A stretch of DNA of 15,256 nucleotides from Burkholderiales bacterium UBA1834. Its GTDB lineage: Bacteria > Pseudomonadota > Gammaproteobacteria > Burkholderiales > Burkholderiaceae_C. The notes beneath the pieces were generated by a model. The model saw only the letters and a list, made by a program, of their open reading frames with translations. It ran no database searches and had not been told where the DNA came from. The translations under genes were made by a program, and so were the position numbers. This document shows positions 7,710-15,146 of this stretch, piece by piece (position 1 is the stretch's first letter; each line of letters starts with the position of its first letter). The DNA is taken from the NCBI GenBank assembly GCA_002339015.1, contig DDJC01000050.1, positions 27,575 through 42,830 on the forward strand, read 5' to 3'.

Positions 7710-8579
7710 TTGCCCGCCACGACGATCGGGGGGCTGATTCTCCTGAGCATGGCCTTGTGCCCACTCTTGAGCGCGTGGGGCGCACAGCAGGCCTTCATCA
7801 CGCTTCAGCATTCGGGTTGGGGGCAGGCGCACCTCGCACAGATCCCACCAGCGGGCTCGGCGACCTTGGTCAACATGTACTTCGGCGTCGTCGCGTCCTA
7901 TGTCTTCGAGTACCTGCACGACCGGTGGGGCCACCGCGATGCCCGCGAGCGCATGGCGCACAGACTCACCACCGATGCACAACTGCAGCTGCTGCGCGCC
8001 CAGCTCGATCCGCACATGCTTTTCAACACGCTGTCCAACCTGTACGAGCTGATCGATGAAAGCCCTCAGCAGGCGCGCACCATGCTGCTGCACCTGATCG
8101 CATTCCTGCGCTCGACGCTCGATGGCAGCCGCAGCTCGCACCATGCCCTGGCCGACGAGTTCAAGCTCGCATCCGACTACCTGGCCCTGATGCAGATCCG
8201 CATGGGCGAACGCCTGCGCACCACGCTGAGCCTGCCTGACGCCCTGCGTGCCATCTCCGTGCCCGCCATGCTGCTGCAGCCCGTGATCGAGAACGCCATC
8301 CGGCACGGGCTGGAGCACCGCCGACACGGCGGCGAACTGACCGTGGCCGCCGCGCAGGAGGCTGGCCAGCTCGTGCTGAGGGTGCGCAACTCGGGGTCGC
8401 AAGAAACCGCCCATCCGGCATCGACCAAGCCCGGCGGCTTCGGCCTGCACAGCGTGAAAGAGCGCATGGTCATGCTGTTCGGCCCTGGCGATCATGTGGC
8501 GTTGCGCCAACTGCATGAACTGGATGCCACCGAGGTCACGCTGCGCCTGCCCCTGCAGAATCAGAAAGGTGCCGCATGA
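7710..8579 (+). CDS. LytS/YehU-type sensor histidine kinase (5' end uncertain)
   Basis: 289 residues from the TTG at 7710. Two N-terminal membrane helices (about 6-24 and 52-69) are followed by the His_kinase internal region: LRAQLDPHMLFNTLSNL (95-111) with phospho-acceptor His102, where the usual NPH is DPH. The ATP-binding HATPase_c part follows, with LLQPVIENAIRHGL (188-201, N box with Asn195) and GGFGLHSVKERM (242-253, G box). It autophosphorylates and passes the phosphate to the LytTR regulator whose ATG overlaps its stop (ATGA). The start is doubtful. The frame is open back to 7650 with coding-like codons but no ATG, and the ATG at 7646 is one frame off. An extra base near 7659-7661 could explain this. 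The signal sensed is unknown. Confidence 0.9.
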   Translation: MPATTIGGLILLSMALCPLLSAWGAQQAFITLQHSGWGQAHLAQIPPAGSATLVNMYFGVVASYVFEYLHDRWGHRDARERMAHRLTTDAQLQLLRAQLDPHMLFNTLSNLYELIDESPQQARTMLLHLIAFLRSTLDGSRSSHHALADEFKLASDYLALMQIRMGERLRTTLSLPDALRAISVPAMLLQPVIENAIRHGLEHRRHGGELTVAAAQEAGQLVLRVRNSGSQETAHPASTKPGGFGLHSVKERMVMLFGPGDHVALRQLHELDATEVTLRLPLQNQKGAA

Positions 8580-9376
8580 GTGCGATGGCCCCGACAGCAC
8601 TGATCGCCGAAGACGAACCGCTGCTGGCCAGAGGCCTGGCCAGAACCTTGGCCAAGCTGTGGCCCGGCTTGCAGGTACGGGCCATCGTGCACGATGGCGT
8701 CGCGGCCATCGATGCCGCCCACCAGCACCTGCCCGATATCCTGTTCATGGACATCCAGATGCCCGAGCGCAATGGCCTGGACGCCGTGGAAGACATCGTC
8801 GACGGCTGGCCCGCAGACCGCGCAGCACCGTTGATCGTCTTCGTGACGGCTTTCGACCGTTTCGCCATCGACGCCTTCGAGCGGGCCGCCGTCGACTACG
8901 TGCTCAAACCCGTGGAAACCGAACGCCTGGGCTTGACTTGCGAACGCCTGCAATCACGTCTGATGGAACGAGAGGGCGGCGGCCAGGTCAATGACACCTC
9001 GGCGCTCGCACCGTTGCATGCCTTGCGTCTGGCCATCACCACGCATGAACCGCCCCTCGCGATGATCCAGGCCGGCATCGGCAGCACACTTCACATGATC
9101 GCCACGGCCGACATTCACTACTTCGAGGCCGACAACAAGTACGTGCGTGTCGTCACGCACGACCGCTCCATGCTGATCCGCACGCCACTGCGTGAGCTGA
9201 TGCCACGCCTGGACACCCGCCAGTTCACGCAGATCCACCGCGGCATCGTGGTGTGCACCGCGCTGATCGACAAGGTGGTGCGCGAGGACGCGGGCAGGAT
9301 CTACCTGCACCTCAAAGGCCGCAGTGAGCGCCTGACGGTCAGCCGCAGCTACGCGCATCTCTTCAAGCCGATGTGA
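8576..9376 (+). CDS. LytTR-family response regulator
   Basis: 266 residues. The N-terminal receiver domain (about 7-122) has acidic residues Glu12/Asp13, phospho-acceptor Asp59 in LFMDIQMP, Thr91 and Lys111 in the KPVE motif. A linker of about 40 residues follows, then a C-terminal LytTR DNA-binding domain (about 165-266) with YFEADNKYVRV and the FTQIHRGIVV segment. LytTR proteins bind short direct repeats and usually regulate secretion, cell-surface or metabolite-uptake genes. It is translationally coupled to the kinase by ATGA overlap. Its targets are unknown; the repeat-rich region before the kinase and esterase, or the SBP promoter directly downstream, are candidates by position only. Confidence 0.94.
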   Translation: MSAMAPTALIAEDEPLLARGLARTLAKLWPGLQVRAIVHDGVAAIDAAHQHLPDILFMDIQMPERNGLDAVEDIVDGWPADRAAPLIVFVTAFDRFAIDAFERAAVDYVLKPVETERLGLTCERLQSRLMEREGGGQVNDTSALAPLHALRLAITTHEPPLAMIQAGIGSTLHMIATADIHYFEADNKYVRVVTHDRSMLIRTPLRELMPRLDTRQFTQIHRGIVVCTALIDKVVREDAGRIYLHLKGRSERLTVSRSYAHLFKPM

Positions 9377-9439
9377 CCACCCGGCCTGAGGCCTGTGAGA
9401 TGACCTGATTTCCAAGCATCGCGGCATGAGCGAGACGGG

Positions 9440-9479
9440 GTGTGCACGGTTCTTGCTGCACACAGAACTGTATACAGTT
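9440..9479 (+). promoter_or_regulatory. Operator/promoter region of ABC operon 1 with GntR-like palindrome
   Basis: AACTGTATACAGTT (9466-9479) is a perfect 14-bp palindrome whose core TGTATACA resembles operators of GntR (FCD-type) repressors. A separate inverted repeat, GTGTGCA (9440-9446) / TGCACAC (9457-9463), lies directly upstream. TATACA (9471-9476), inside the palindrome, could serve as a -10 box, so a bound protein would block transcription. No matching GntR gene is in the window. Confidence 0.55.
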
Positions 9480-9501
9480 TTACCCCCCGGAGCCTTTCGA
9501 C

Positions 9502-10554
9502 ATGACCGTGATGAAGTCCACCCGCCGCGCCCTGCTGACCACCGCCCTTTCCGCCGCCGCACTGACTTTGGGCATCGCAAGCCCCACCATGGTGCGCGCC
9601 GACACCCCCGTCAAGTTCCAGCTGGACTGGCGTTTCGAAGGTCCTTCCGCCCTGTTCCTGCAGCCCGCCGCCAAGGGCTATTTCAAGCAGGCCGGTCTGG
9701 ACGTGAGCATCGACGCCGGCAACGGCTCGGGCGGCACCGTCACCCGCGTGGCCTCGGGCACCTATGACATGGGCTTCGCAGACCTGTCTGCCCTGATGGA
9801 GTTCCATGCCAACAACCCCGACGTGCCCAACAAGCCCGTGGCCATCATGATGGTCTACAACAACACGCCGGCCGCCGCCTTCATGCTCAAGAAGTCAGGC
9901 ATGAAGACGCCGGCCGACCTGGTGGGCAAGAAGCTGGGCGCGCCGGTGTTCGATTCGGGCCGCAAGTCGTGGCCGATTTTCGCCAAGGCGAACAAACTTG
10001 GTGCGGTCACCTGGATCAGCATGGACCCGCCGCTGCGTGAAACCATGTTGGTGCGTGGCGATGTCGATGCCATCACCGGCTTCACCTTCACCTCGCTGCT
10101 GAACCTGGAGGCGCGCGGCGTCAAGGCCGAGGACGTGGTCGTGCTGCCTTACGCCCAATACGGCGTGAAGCTCTACGGCAACGTGATCATCGCCTCGCCC
10201 AAGTTCCTGAAGGAGAACCCGGAGGCGGTCAAGGCATTCCTGAAGGCTTTCTCGAAAGGCGTCAAGGACGTGCTGGCCAATCCCGATGCCGCCATCGACA
10301 GCGTCAAGGCGCGCGACGGCATCATCAACGTGAAGCTGGAGCAGCGCCGCCTGAAGATGGCCATCAACGACGTGGTCAACAGCCCGGATGCCCGCGCCGA
10401 AGGTTTCGGCCAGGTCAAGCTGCCGCGTCTGTCGCTGATGGCGTCGCAGGTGGGTGACGCCTTCGCCACCAAGACCCGCGTGAACCCCGAGGCCGTGTGG
10501 ACACCGGCCTACCTGCCCTCGGCTGCCGACCTGGACGTGCTGCCCAAGAAGTGA
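9502..10554 (+). CDS. ABC transporter substrate-binding protein, NMT1/SsuA-like (operon 1)
   Basis: 350 residues. The signal peptide has a twin-arginine-like STRRALL start (6-12) and a likely cleavage after VRA (Ala33), so the mature protein begins DTPVKFQLDW. The body matches the NMT1/THI5-like periplasmic-binding family used for pyrimidine precursors, sulfonates, nitrate and similar small molecules: FQLDWRFEG, GYFKQAGLDVSI, an SGTYDMGFADLSAL pocket segment and DAITGFTFTSLL. The start at 9502 is chosen from GGAG 9 nt upstream and the signal peptide; an in-frame ATG at 9442 lies in the operator region and is rejected. First gene of an SBP-ATPase-permease operon. It is related to, but clearly diverged from, the SBP at 13149. 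Ligand unknown. Confidence 0.92.
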   Translation: MTVMKSTRRALLTTALSAAALTLGIASPTMVRADTPVKFQLDWRFEGPSALFLQPAAKGYFKQAGLDVSIDAGNGSGGTVTRVASGTYDMGFADLSALMEFHANNPDVPNKPVAIMMVYNNTPAAAFMLKKSGMKTPADLVGKKLGAPVFDSGRKSWPIFAKANKLGAVTWISMDPPLRETMLVRGDVDAITGFTFTSLLNLEARGVKAEDVVVLPYAQYGVKLYGNVIIASPKFLKENPEAVKAFLKAFSKGVKDVLANPDAAIDSVKARDGIINVKLEQRRLKMAINDVVNSPDARAEGFGQVKLPRLSLMASQVGDAFATKTRVNPEAVWTPAYLPSAADLDVLPKK

Positions 10555-10629
10555 TGAGCAACTGAACGACAAGAACAACGATCCCGCTGATCACCCATTC
10601 ATGCGCAACACGAACGAGGTATCCCGCCG

Positions 10630-11457
10630 ATGAGCACCTTCGTCGATTTCCAGAACGTCTGGCTGGCCTACAACGACGAGCTGCTGGCCAATGGCCAGTT
10701 CGCCGTCGAGGACATCAGCCTGAAGATGGCCGAGGGCGAGTTCATCGCCATCGTCGGCCCCTCGGGCTGCGGCAAGTCCACCTTCATGAAGCTGACCACC
10801 GGCCTCAAGATGCCGTCCAAGGGGCACATCCTGATCGACGGCAAGCACGTGGACGGCCCCTTGAAGATCACCGGCATGGCCTTCCAGGCTCCCTCGCTGC
10901 TGCCCTGGCGCACGGTGGTCAGCAACGTGATGCTGCCGCTGGAGATCGTGGAGCCTTACCGCTCCACCTTCAAGGCCAAGCGCAAGGCATACGAGGCCAA
11001 GGCCCGTGCCCTGCTGCAGAGCGTGGGCCTGGGCGGCTACGAGGACAAGTTCCCGTGGCAGCTCTCGGGCGGCATGCAGCAGCGCGCCAGCATCTGCCGC
11101 GCGCTGATCCACGAGCCCAAGATGCTGCTGCTGGACGAGCCCTTCGGCGCGCTCGACGCCTTCACGCGTGAAGAGCTGTGGTGCGCCCTGCGTGATCTGC
11201 AGGCGGCGCAGAAGTTCAACGTGATCCTGGTGACGCACGACCTGCGCGAGGCCGTGTTCCTGGCCGACACCGTGTACGTGATGAGCCGCAGCCCCGGCCG
11301 CATCCTGGCCAGCCGCGAGATCGAACTGCCGCGACCACGCGATCTGGAGGTGACCTACACCCCCGAGTTCACCGGCATCGTGCACGAACTGCGCGGCCAC
11401 ATCGGCGCACTGCGCAAGCCCACCAACCTCGGCTCCACGACGGACATCGCCCAATGA
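10630..11457 (+). CDS. ABC transporter ATP-binding protein, SsuB/TauB-like (operon 1)
   Basis: 275 residues, cytoplasmic. Powers import by the SBP and permease on either side. Walker A is GPSGCGKST (43-51), Q-loop Gln86 in AFQAPSLLPW, signature LSGGMQ (145-150), Walker B MLLLDE (165-170) and H-loop His203 in VTHD. An acidic/basic insertion (PYRSTFKAKRKAYEAKA, about 109-125) follows the Q-loop, slightly longer than in SsuB. The start ATG 10630 has GAGG upstream. The gene is separated from the SBP by 75 bp, and its stop overlaps the permease start by 4 nt (ATGA), so the two are coupled. Confidence 0.95.
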   Translation: MSTFVDFQNVWLAYNDELLANGQFAVEDISLKMAEGEFIAIVGPSGCGKSTFMKLTTGLKMPSKGHILIDGKHVDGPLKITGMAFQAPSLLPWRTVVSNVMLPLEIVEPYRSTFKAKRKAYEAKARALLQSVGLGGYEDKFPWQLSGGMQQRASICRALIHEPKMLLLDEPFGALDAFTREELWCALRDLQAAQKFNVILVTHDLREAVFLADTVYVMSRSPGRILASREIELPRPRDLEVTYTPEFTGIVHELRGHIGALRKPTNLGSTTDIAQ

Positions 11458-12227
11458 AGCTCAGCCAGAAACAACTCGAACGCTGGTCGCCCTGGGTGCT
11501 GCTGGCCGCGGTGCTGCTGGTATGGCAGTTCATCTGCATGGCCTTCGACGTGCCCGAGTACCTCTTCCCCAGCCCCAGCCGCATCGCGCAACAGTTCCTG
11601 GAGTTCCGCGACGAGATCCTGCGGCACGCCTGGCGCACCTTCTGGGTGACGATGGTGGGCTTTGGCATCTCCATCGTGGTAGGTGTGCTGCTGGGCTTTC
11701 TGATCGGCAGTTCGCGCGCGGCCTATGCGGCCATCTACCCCTTGATGACGGCCTTCAACGCACTGCCCAAGGCGGCCTTCATTCCCATCCTGGTGGTGTG
11801 GGTCGGCATCGGCGTGGGCCCAGCGGTACTCACGGCCTTCCTGATCAGCTTCTTCCCGATCACGGTGAACATCGCCACCGGCCTGGCCACGCTGGAGCCC
11901 GAGCTGGAAGACGTACTGCGCGTTCTGGGCGCCAAGCGCTGGGACGTGCTGGTCAAGGTGGGCCTGCCGCGATCCATGCCCTACTTCTACGGCTCGCTCA
12001 AGGTGGCGATCACCCTGGCCTTTGTCGGCACCACGGTGTCGGAGATGACGGCCGCCAACGAGGGCATCGGCTACCTGCTGATCAGCGCGGGCTCGTCGAT
12101 GCAGATGGCGCTGGCCTTCGCGGGCCTGGTTGTCGTCGGGGCGATGGCCATGGTGATGTACGAGCTGTTCTCGGTCGTCGAGAAGCGCACCACCGCATGG
12201 GCGCATCGCGGCAGCCAGGGTCACTGA
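11454..12227 (+). CDS. ABC transporter permease, SsuC/TauC-like (operon 1)
   Basis: 257 residues with about six membrane helices. It has the BPD_transp_1 fold of the SsuC/TauC/NitT group. The ATPase-contacting EAA loop is ELEDVLRVLGAKRWDVLVKV (150-169) with its conserved Gly159, followed by LPRSMPYFYGSLKVA. The N-terminal region, including YLFPSPSRI (36-44), is typical of the family. It forms the inner-membrane channel of the importer encoded by this operon. ATG overlaps the ATPase stop. It is the last gene before a 280-bp gap that contains a hairpin and a sigma-54-like promoter. Confidence 0.94.
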   Translation: MKLSQKQLERWSPWVLLAAVLLVWQFICMAFDVPEYLFPSPSRIAQQFLEFRDEILRHAWRTFWVTMVGFGISIVVGVLLGFLIGSSRAAYAAIYPLMTAFNALPKAAFIPILVVWVGIGVGPAVLTAFLISFFPITVNIATGLATLEPELEDVLRVLGAKRWDVLVKVGLPRSMPYFYGSLKVAITLAFVGTTVSEMTAANEGIGYLLISAGSSMQMALAFAGLVVVGAMAMVMYELFSVVEKRTTAWAHRGSQGH

Positions 12228-12240
12228 TTGAGTTTGACAA

Positions 12241-12275
12241 GGATCAACAAGCTGGCCCGCAGTTTGCATTGATCC
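12241..12275 (+). promoter_or_regulatory. Sigma-54 (RpoN) type promoter framed by an inverted repeat
   Basis: TGGCCCG-CAGT-TTGCA (12253-12268) matches the sigma-54 consensus TGGCACG-N4-TTGCA at all but one defined base, with GG (12254-12255) and GC (12266-12267) separated by the required 10 bases. It is flanked by GGATCAA (12241-12247) and TTGATCC (12269-12275), a perfect 7-bp inverted repeat. It points toward operon 2, with predicted transcript start near 12279. No enhancer-binding site is recognised upstream. Confidence 0.6.
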
Positions 12276-12303
12276 ACAGGCAAGAGTAGAAGCGTTCACC
12301 AGC

Positions 12304-12320
12304 GGCACCGCAGCGGTGCC
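12304..12320 (+). terminator. Hairpin after ABC operon 1
   Basis: GGCACCG (12304-12310), loop CAG, CGGTGCC (12314-12320): a 7-bp GC-rich stem. It may stabilise the end of the operon 1 message, or fold in the 5' leader of operon 2. There is no T run after it, so it is not a clear intrinsic terminator. Confidence 0.35.
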
Positions 12321-12343
12321 ACTGACCGGAAATTGCTCTTGAG

Positions 12344-12511
12344 ATGGTCCCCCAAAGCCCTGCCGCCACCGCGCGGCGGGGCCGCCATGTCAAGAACGCA
12401 CACGCCGCCATGAACGCCTTGCCCGGCTTTCAGCCACCGCCACGTCCAGGGTTGCACCAGCCCAGGCACCCATCCCATGGGTTCACGCCACGGGAGGCCC
12501 GTTCGTCATGA
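12344..12511 (+). CDS. Possible 55-codon leader ORF overlapping the flavodoxin-fold reductase start
   Basis: ATG GTC CCC begins an open frame of 55 codons that ends in TGA overlapping the ATG of the reductase gene (ATGA, 12508-12511). A second in-frame ATG at 12410 would give 33 residues, rich in Pro, His and Arg, and an 8-codon ORF (12387-12413) ends on that ATG in the same ATGA manner. No good ribosome site is seen and there is no recognised homologue. Third positions are mostly G/C, but so is much chance sequence at this GC content. It could be a leader peptide coupling translation, or coincidence. Confidence 0.2.
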   Translation: MVPQSPAATARRGRHVKNAHAAMNALPGFQPPPRPGLHQPRHPSHGFTPREARSS

Positions 12512-13104
12512 AGTGCCTCGTCGTGTTCGCCCATCCCGATCTGCACAGCTTCAACGCCGCACTGCACAAGGCCACGCTGGACACACTGCGCGCAGCCGGC
12601 CACGAGGTGCGTGATCTGGACCTGTACCGCCTGGGCTTCGATCCCGTGCTGGGCGCAGCCGAGAAAGTCACCTACCTGGGCGACACGCAGGTCAACATCG
12701 ATGCCCTGCGGGAGCACATCGAACCCTTGCAATGGGCCGATGCCCTGATCGTGGTCTATCCCACATGGATGTACGGCCCACCCGCCATCCTCAAGGGCTG
12801 GCTGGACCGCGTGATGCTGCCTGGCGTGGCCTTCAGCCTGGGCGGGCATCCCCTGCGTCCGATCCGGGGCTGCCTGGGCAACATCCGCCACTTCGTCGGC
12901 ATCACCACCTCCGGCTCGCCATGGTGGTGGCTGCGCGTGATCGGCGATCCGGGCCGCAGCCTGTTCATGCGCGGCCTGCGCCCCCTGTTCGCCCGACGCT
13001 GCCACGCGCAATGGCTGCAGCTGCACTCGATGAACTACGCCACGCGCGAACAACGACACCGTTTCCTGACCAAGGTGCAGACACGCCTTGGCCGCCTGTC
13101 CTGA
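12508..13104 (+). CDS. Flavodoxin-fold NAD(P)H:quinone-type oxidoreductase
   Basis: 198 residues of the Flavodoxin_2 / NQO family. The FMN- or FAD-phosphate loop is HPDLHSFNAAL (9-19), and the conserved strand-loop YPTWMYGPPAILKGWLDRV is at 84-102. A C-terminal Arg-rich part (about 148-195) is unlike the best-known MdaB/KefF members. It probably transfers two electrons from NAD(P)H to a quinone or other small acceptor in the cytoplasm. ATG 12508 has GGGAGG about 10 nt upstream. First clear gene of operon 2, 44 bp before the second SBP. A reductase at the head of an importer operon with an oxygenase suggests it processes the imported compound or its product; this is inference. Confidence 0.87.
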   Translation: MKCLVVFAHPDLHSFNAALHKATLDTLRAAGHEVRDLDLYRLGFDPVLGAAEKVTYLGDTQVNIDALREHIEPLQWADALIVVYPTWMYGPPAILKGWLDRVMLPGVAFSLGGHPLRPIRGCLGNIRHFVGITTSGSPWWWLRVIGDPGRSLFMRGLRPLFARRCHAQWLQLHSMNYATREQRHRFLTKVQTRLGRLS

Positions 13105-13148
13105 GGAAGTTCACTCCCTTTGCTTTCACCCCACTGGAGCCTTTGACG

Positions 13149-14165
13149 ATGACCCGACGCACCAACACATCGCTGAGCAAGTTCAACAAGCTGGCCCTGT
13201 CCATCGCGGCCAGCGCCGCCACGCTGGCCTCGGCCCTGCCCGCGCACGCGGCCGACAAGTTCACCTTCCTGACCAACTGGTACGCACAGGCCGAGCACGG
13301 CGGCTTCTACCAGGCGCAGGCCACGGGCCTGTACGGCAAGGCCGGCCTGGACGTGACGATCAAGATGGGCGGCCCCCAGGTCAACCTGATGCAGCTGCTG
13401 GTGGCCGGTCAGGCCGACTGCATCATGGGCTACGACGTGCAGACCATCAAGGCCTGGGAGCAAGGCATTCCCGCCGTCACCGTGGCCGCGGCCTTCCAGA
13501 AGGACCCGGCTGTGATCATCGCCCACCCGCACGTCAAAAAGTTCGAGGAACTGAAGGACAAGACCATCCTGGTCGGCAGCGCCGGCCTGGTCACCTACTG
13601 GCCCTGGGTCAAGAGCAAGTACGGCTTCACCGACAAGCAGGTGCGGCCCTACACCTTCAACATCCAGCCCTTCCTGGCCGACAAGGACATCGCCCAGCAG
13701 GGCTACCTGGCTTCCGAACCGTACAGCATCGAGAAGCAGGGCAAGATCAAGCCCAGCGTGTTCCTGCTGTCCGACATGGGCTGGCCTCCGTACGCCACCA
13801 CCGTGGTCTGCACGGCCGACACCGTCAAGAACAAGCCCAAGCTGGTGGCCGCCTTCGTGAAGGCGTCGATGGAAGGCTGGAAGAGCTACCTCAGCGCCGA
13901 TCCGTCGCCCGCCAATGCGCTGATCAAGAAGGACAACCCCAACATGACGGACGACCTGATCGCCAATGGCATCAGCAAGATGAAGTCGGAGGGCATGGTC
14001 TTCGGCGGCGACGCGGCCAAACTGGGCATCGGCATCGTGACCGACGAGCGCATGAAGACCACCTTCGACATGATGGTGGCCAACAAGCTCGTCGATCCGA
14101 ACAAGGTCGATGTGAAGAAGACCTACACCACCCAGTTTGTCAAGGACCTCAAGGTGATGCCTTGA
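13149..14165 (+). CDS. ABC transporter substrate-binding protein, NMT1/THI5-like (operon 2)
   Basis: 338 residues. The signal peptide has basic MTRRTNTSLSKFNK, a hydrophobic core to about 30, and cleavage near PAHA (Ala34), exporting a mature protein that starts ADKFTF. NMT1/THI5-like features: FLTNWYAQAEHGGFYQA, GLYGKAGLDVTIKMGGPQ, then LLVAGQADCIMGYDVQT, the pattern of pyrimidine-precursor and related SBPs. Trp- and Tyr-rich segments (YWPWVKSKYGF, MGWPPYAT) could line an aromatic ligand pocket, which is an inference. ATG 13149 is supported by GGAG 9 nt upstream. The sequence GGAGCCTTTGACGATGACC around its start nearly repeats that of the operon 1 SBP. It sits between the reductase and the Fe(II)/2OG oxygenase. 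Confidence 0.92.
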   Translation: MTRRTNTSLSKFNKLALSIAASAATLASALPAHAADKFTFLTNWYAQAEHGGFYQAQATGLYGKAGLDVTIKMGGPQVNLMQLLVAGQADCIMGYDVQTIKAWEQGIPAVTVAAAFQKDPAVIIAHPHVKKFEELKDKTILVGSAGLVTYWPWVKSKYGFTDKQVRPYTFNIQPFLADKDIAQQGYLASEPYSIEKQGKIKPSVFLLSDMGWPPYATTVVCTADTVKNKPKLVAAFVKASMEGWKSYLSADPSPANALIKKDNPNMTDDLIANGISKMKSEGMVFGGDAAKLGIGIVTDERMKTTFDMMVANKLVDPNKVDVKKTYTTQFVKDLKVMP

Positions 14166-14207
14166 TCCCTTCGCGCACTTGAGCGACACAGCCGAGAGCA
14201 ACACACC

Positions 14208-15146
14208 ATGCACAGCCTGCCCATCATTGACCTGAGCCAGCCCGAGGGGCTGGCCGAACGCATCGACCAGGCCTGTCGTGACCGCGGGTTCTTCTACCTC
14301 GTGGGCCACGGCGTGGACCCGGCATTGCGCATGGCCGTGTTCGATGCCGCGCAGCGCTTCTTCGCGCTGGGCGATTCCGAGAAGGCCCGCTGGCACATCG
14401 AGCGCAGCGGCATTCACCGGGGTTTCGATCCCATTGGCTGGCAGGCCCTGGAACCCGGCCAGCCGGGCGACCTGAAGGAGAGCTTCTACCTGGGCGTGGA
14501 CCGGGGCGAGGACGATCCCTTGGTGAAGGCCGGCACGCCCAACCAGGGGCCCAACCAGTGGCCTGATGAAGCGTTGGTGCCTGGCTTCCAGCAGGCCGTG
14601 CAGGCCTACGAGCAGGCGCTCAATGTCCTGTCGCACCGATTGCTGTCGCTGATGGCCGCGGGCCTGGGCCTGGCGCCCGATCACTTCGAGCGCTACCTGC
14701 TCGATCCGATGCCTGTGCTGCGCCTGTTGCACTACCCCGAGCAACCGCCCTCCGGTGCATTGCTGCCGGGCCAGATCGGCTGTGGCGCGCACACCGATTG
14801 GGGCAGTGTGACCCTGCTCGCGCAGGACGACGCTGGGGGCCTGCAGGTGCAGGCGGCCGATGGCGGCTGGTTCGACGCGCCACCGGTGGAAGGCAGCTTC
14901 GTCGTCAACCTGGGCGACATGATGGCCCGCTGGACCAATGACCGCTACCGTTCCACGCCACATCGCGTGTTCAACCCGAAGGGGCGCGAGCGCTACGCCA
15001 TCGCCTACTTCTTCGACATCGACTACCACGCCGAGGTCAGCGCCCTGCCCGGCTGCTTCAACGATGCCAACCCACCCCGCTACCCGCCCACCACGGCAGG
15101 CCAGCACATCATCGAGATGTATGAACGCACCCGTGCCAGCCATTGA
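14208..15146 (+). CDS. Isopenicillin N synthase-like Fe(II)/2-oxoglutarate-dependent oxygenase
   Basis: 312 residues. The N-terminal non-haem dioxygenase region (DIOX_N, about 3-100) begins LPIIDLS with RGFFYLVGHGVD. The catalytic jelly-roll has iron ligands His195 and Asp197 (HTDWGSVTLL) and His252 (STPHRVF). Arg262 in RYAIAYF would bind the 2-oxoglutarate carboxylate; the usual RxS here reads RxA (Ala264). Length and order fit the family. It would hydroxylate or oxidatively cleave a small molecule using O2 and 2-oxoglutarate. It is 42 bp after the SBP, and its last 26 bases overlap the ATPase gene, so it is embedded in the transporter operon. Likely the imported substrate is its target (inference). 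The substrate itself is unknown. Confidence 0.92.
   Translation: MHSLPIIDLSQPEGLAERIDQACRDRGFFYLVGHGVDPALRMAVFDAAQRFFALGDSEKARWHIERSGIHRGFDPIGWQALEPGQPGDLKESFYLGVDRGEDDPLVKAGTPNQGPNQWPDEALVPGFQQAVQAYEQALNVLSHRLLSLMAAGLGLAPDHFERYLLDPMPVLRLLHYPEQPPSGALLPGQIGCGAHTDWGSVTLLAQDDAGGLQVQAADGGWFDAPPVEGSFVVNLGDMMARWTNDRYRSTPHRVFNPKGRERYAIAYFFDIDYHAEVSALPGCFNDANPPRYPPTTAGQHIIEMYERTRASH

Noticed and set aside
9380..9400. GGCC-TGA-GGCC hairpin after the response regulator gene as a terminator
   Set aside because: Only a 4-bp stem, with no T run; too weak to call.
12234..12239. TTGACA as a sigma-70 -35 box before operon 2
   Set aside because: No acceptable -10 box lies 16-18 bp downstream; the overlapping sigma-54 element is a better match.
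13035..15143. A 702-codon open frame on the minus strand opposite the second SBP and the oxygenase
   Set aside because: It lies over two genes with clear motifs, spans their boundary, and has the His/Val/Gly/Gln-rich composition expected from an antisense frame of high-GC coding DNA. No domain is recognisable.
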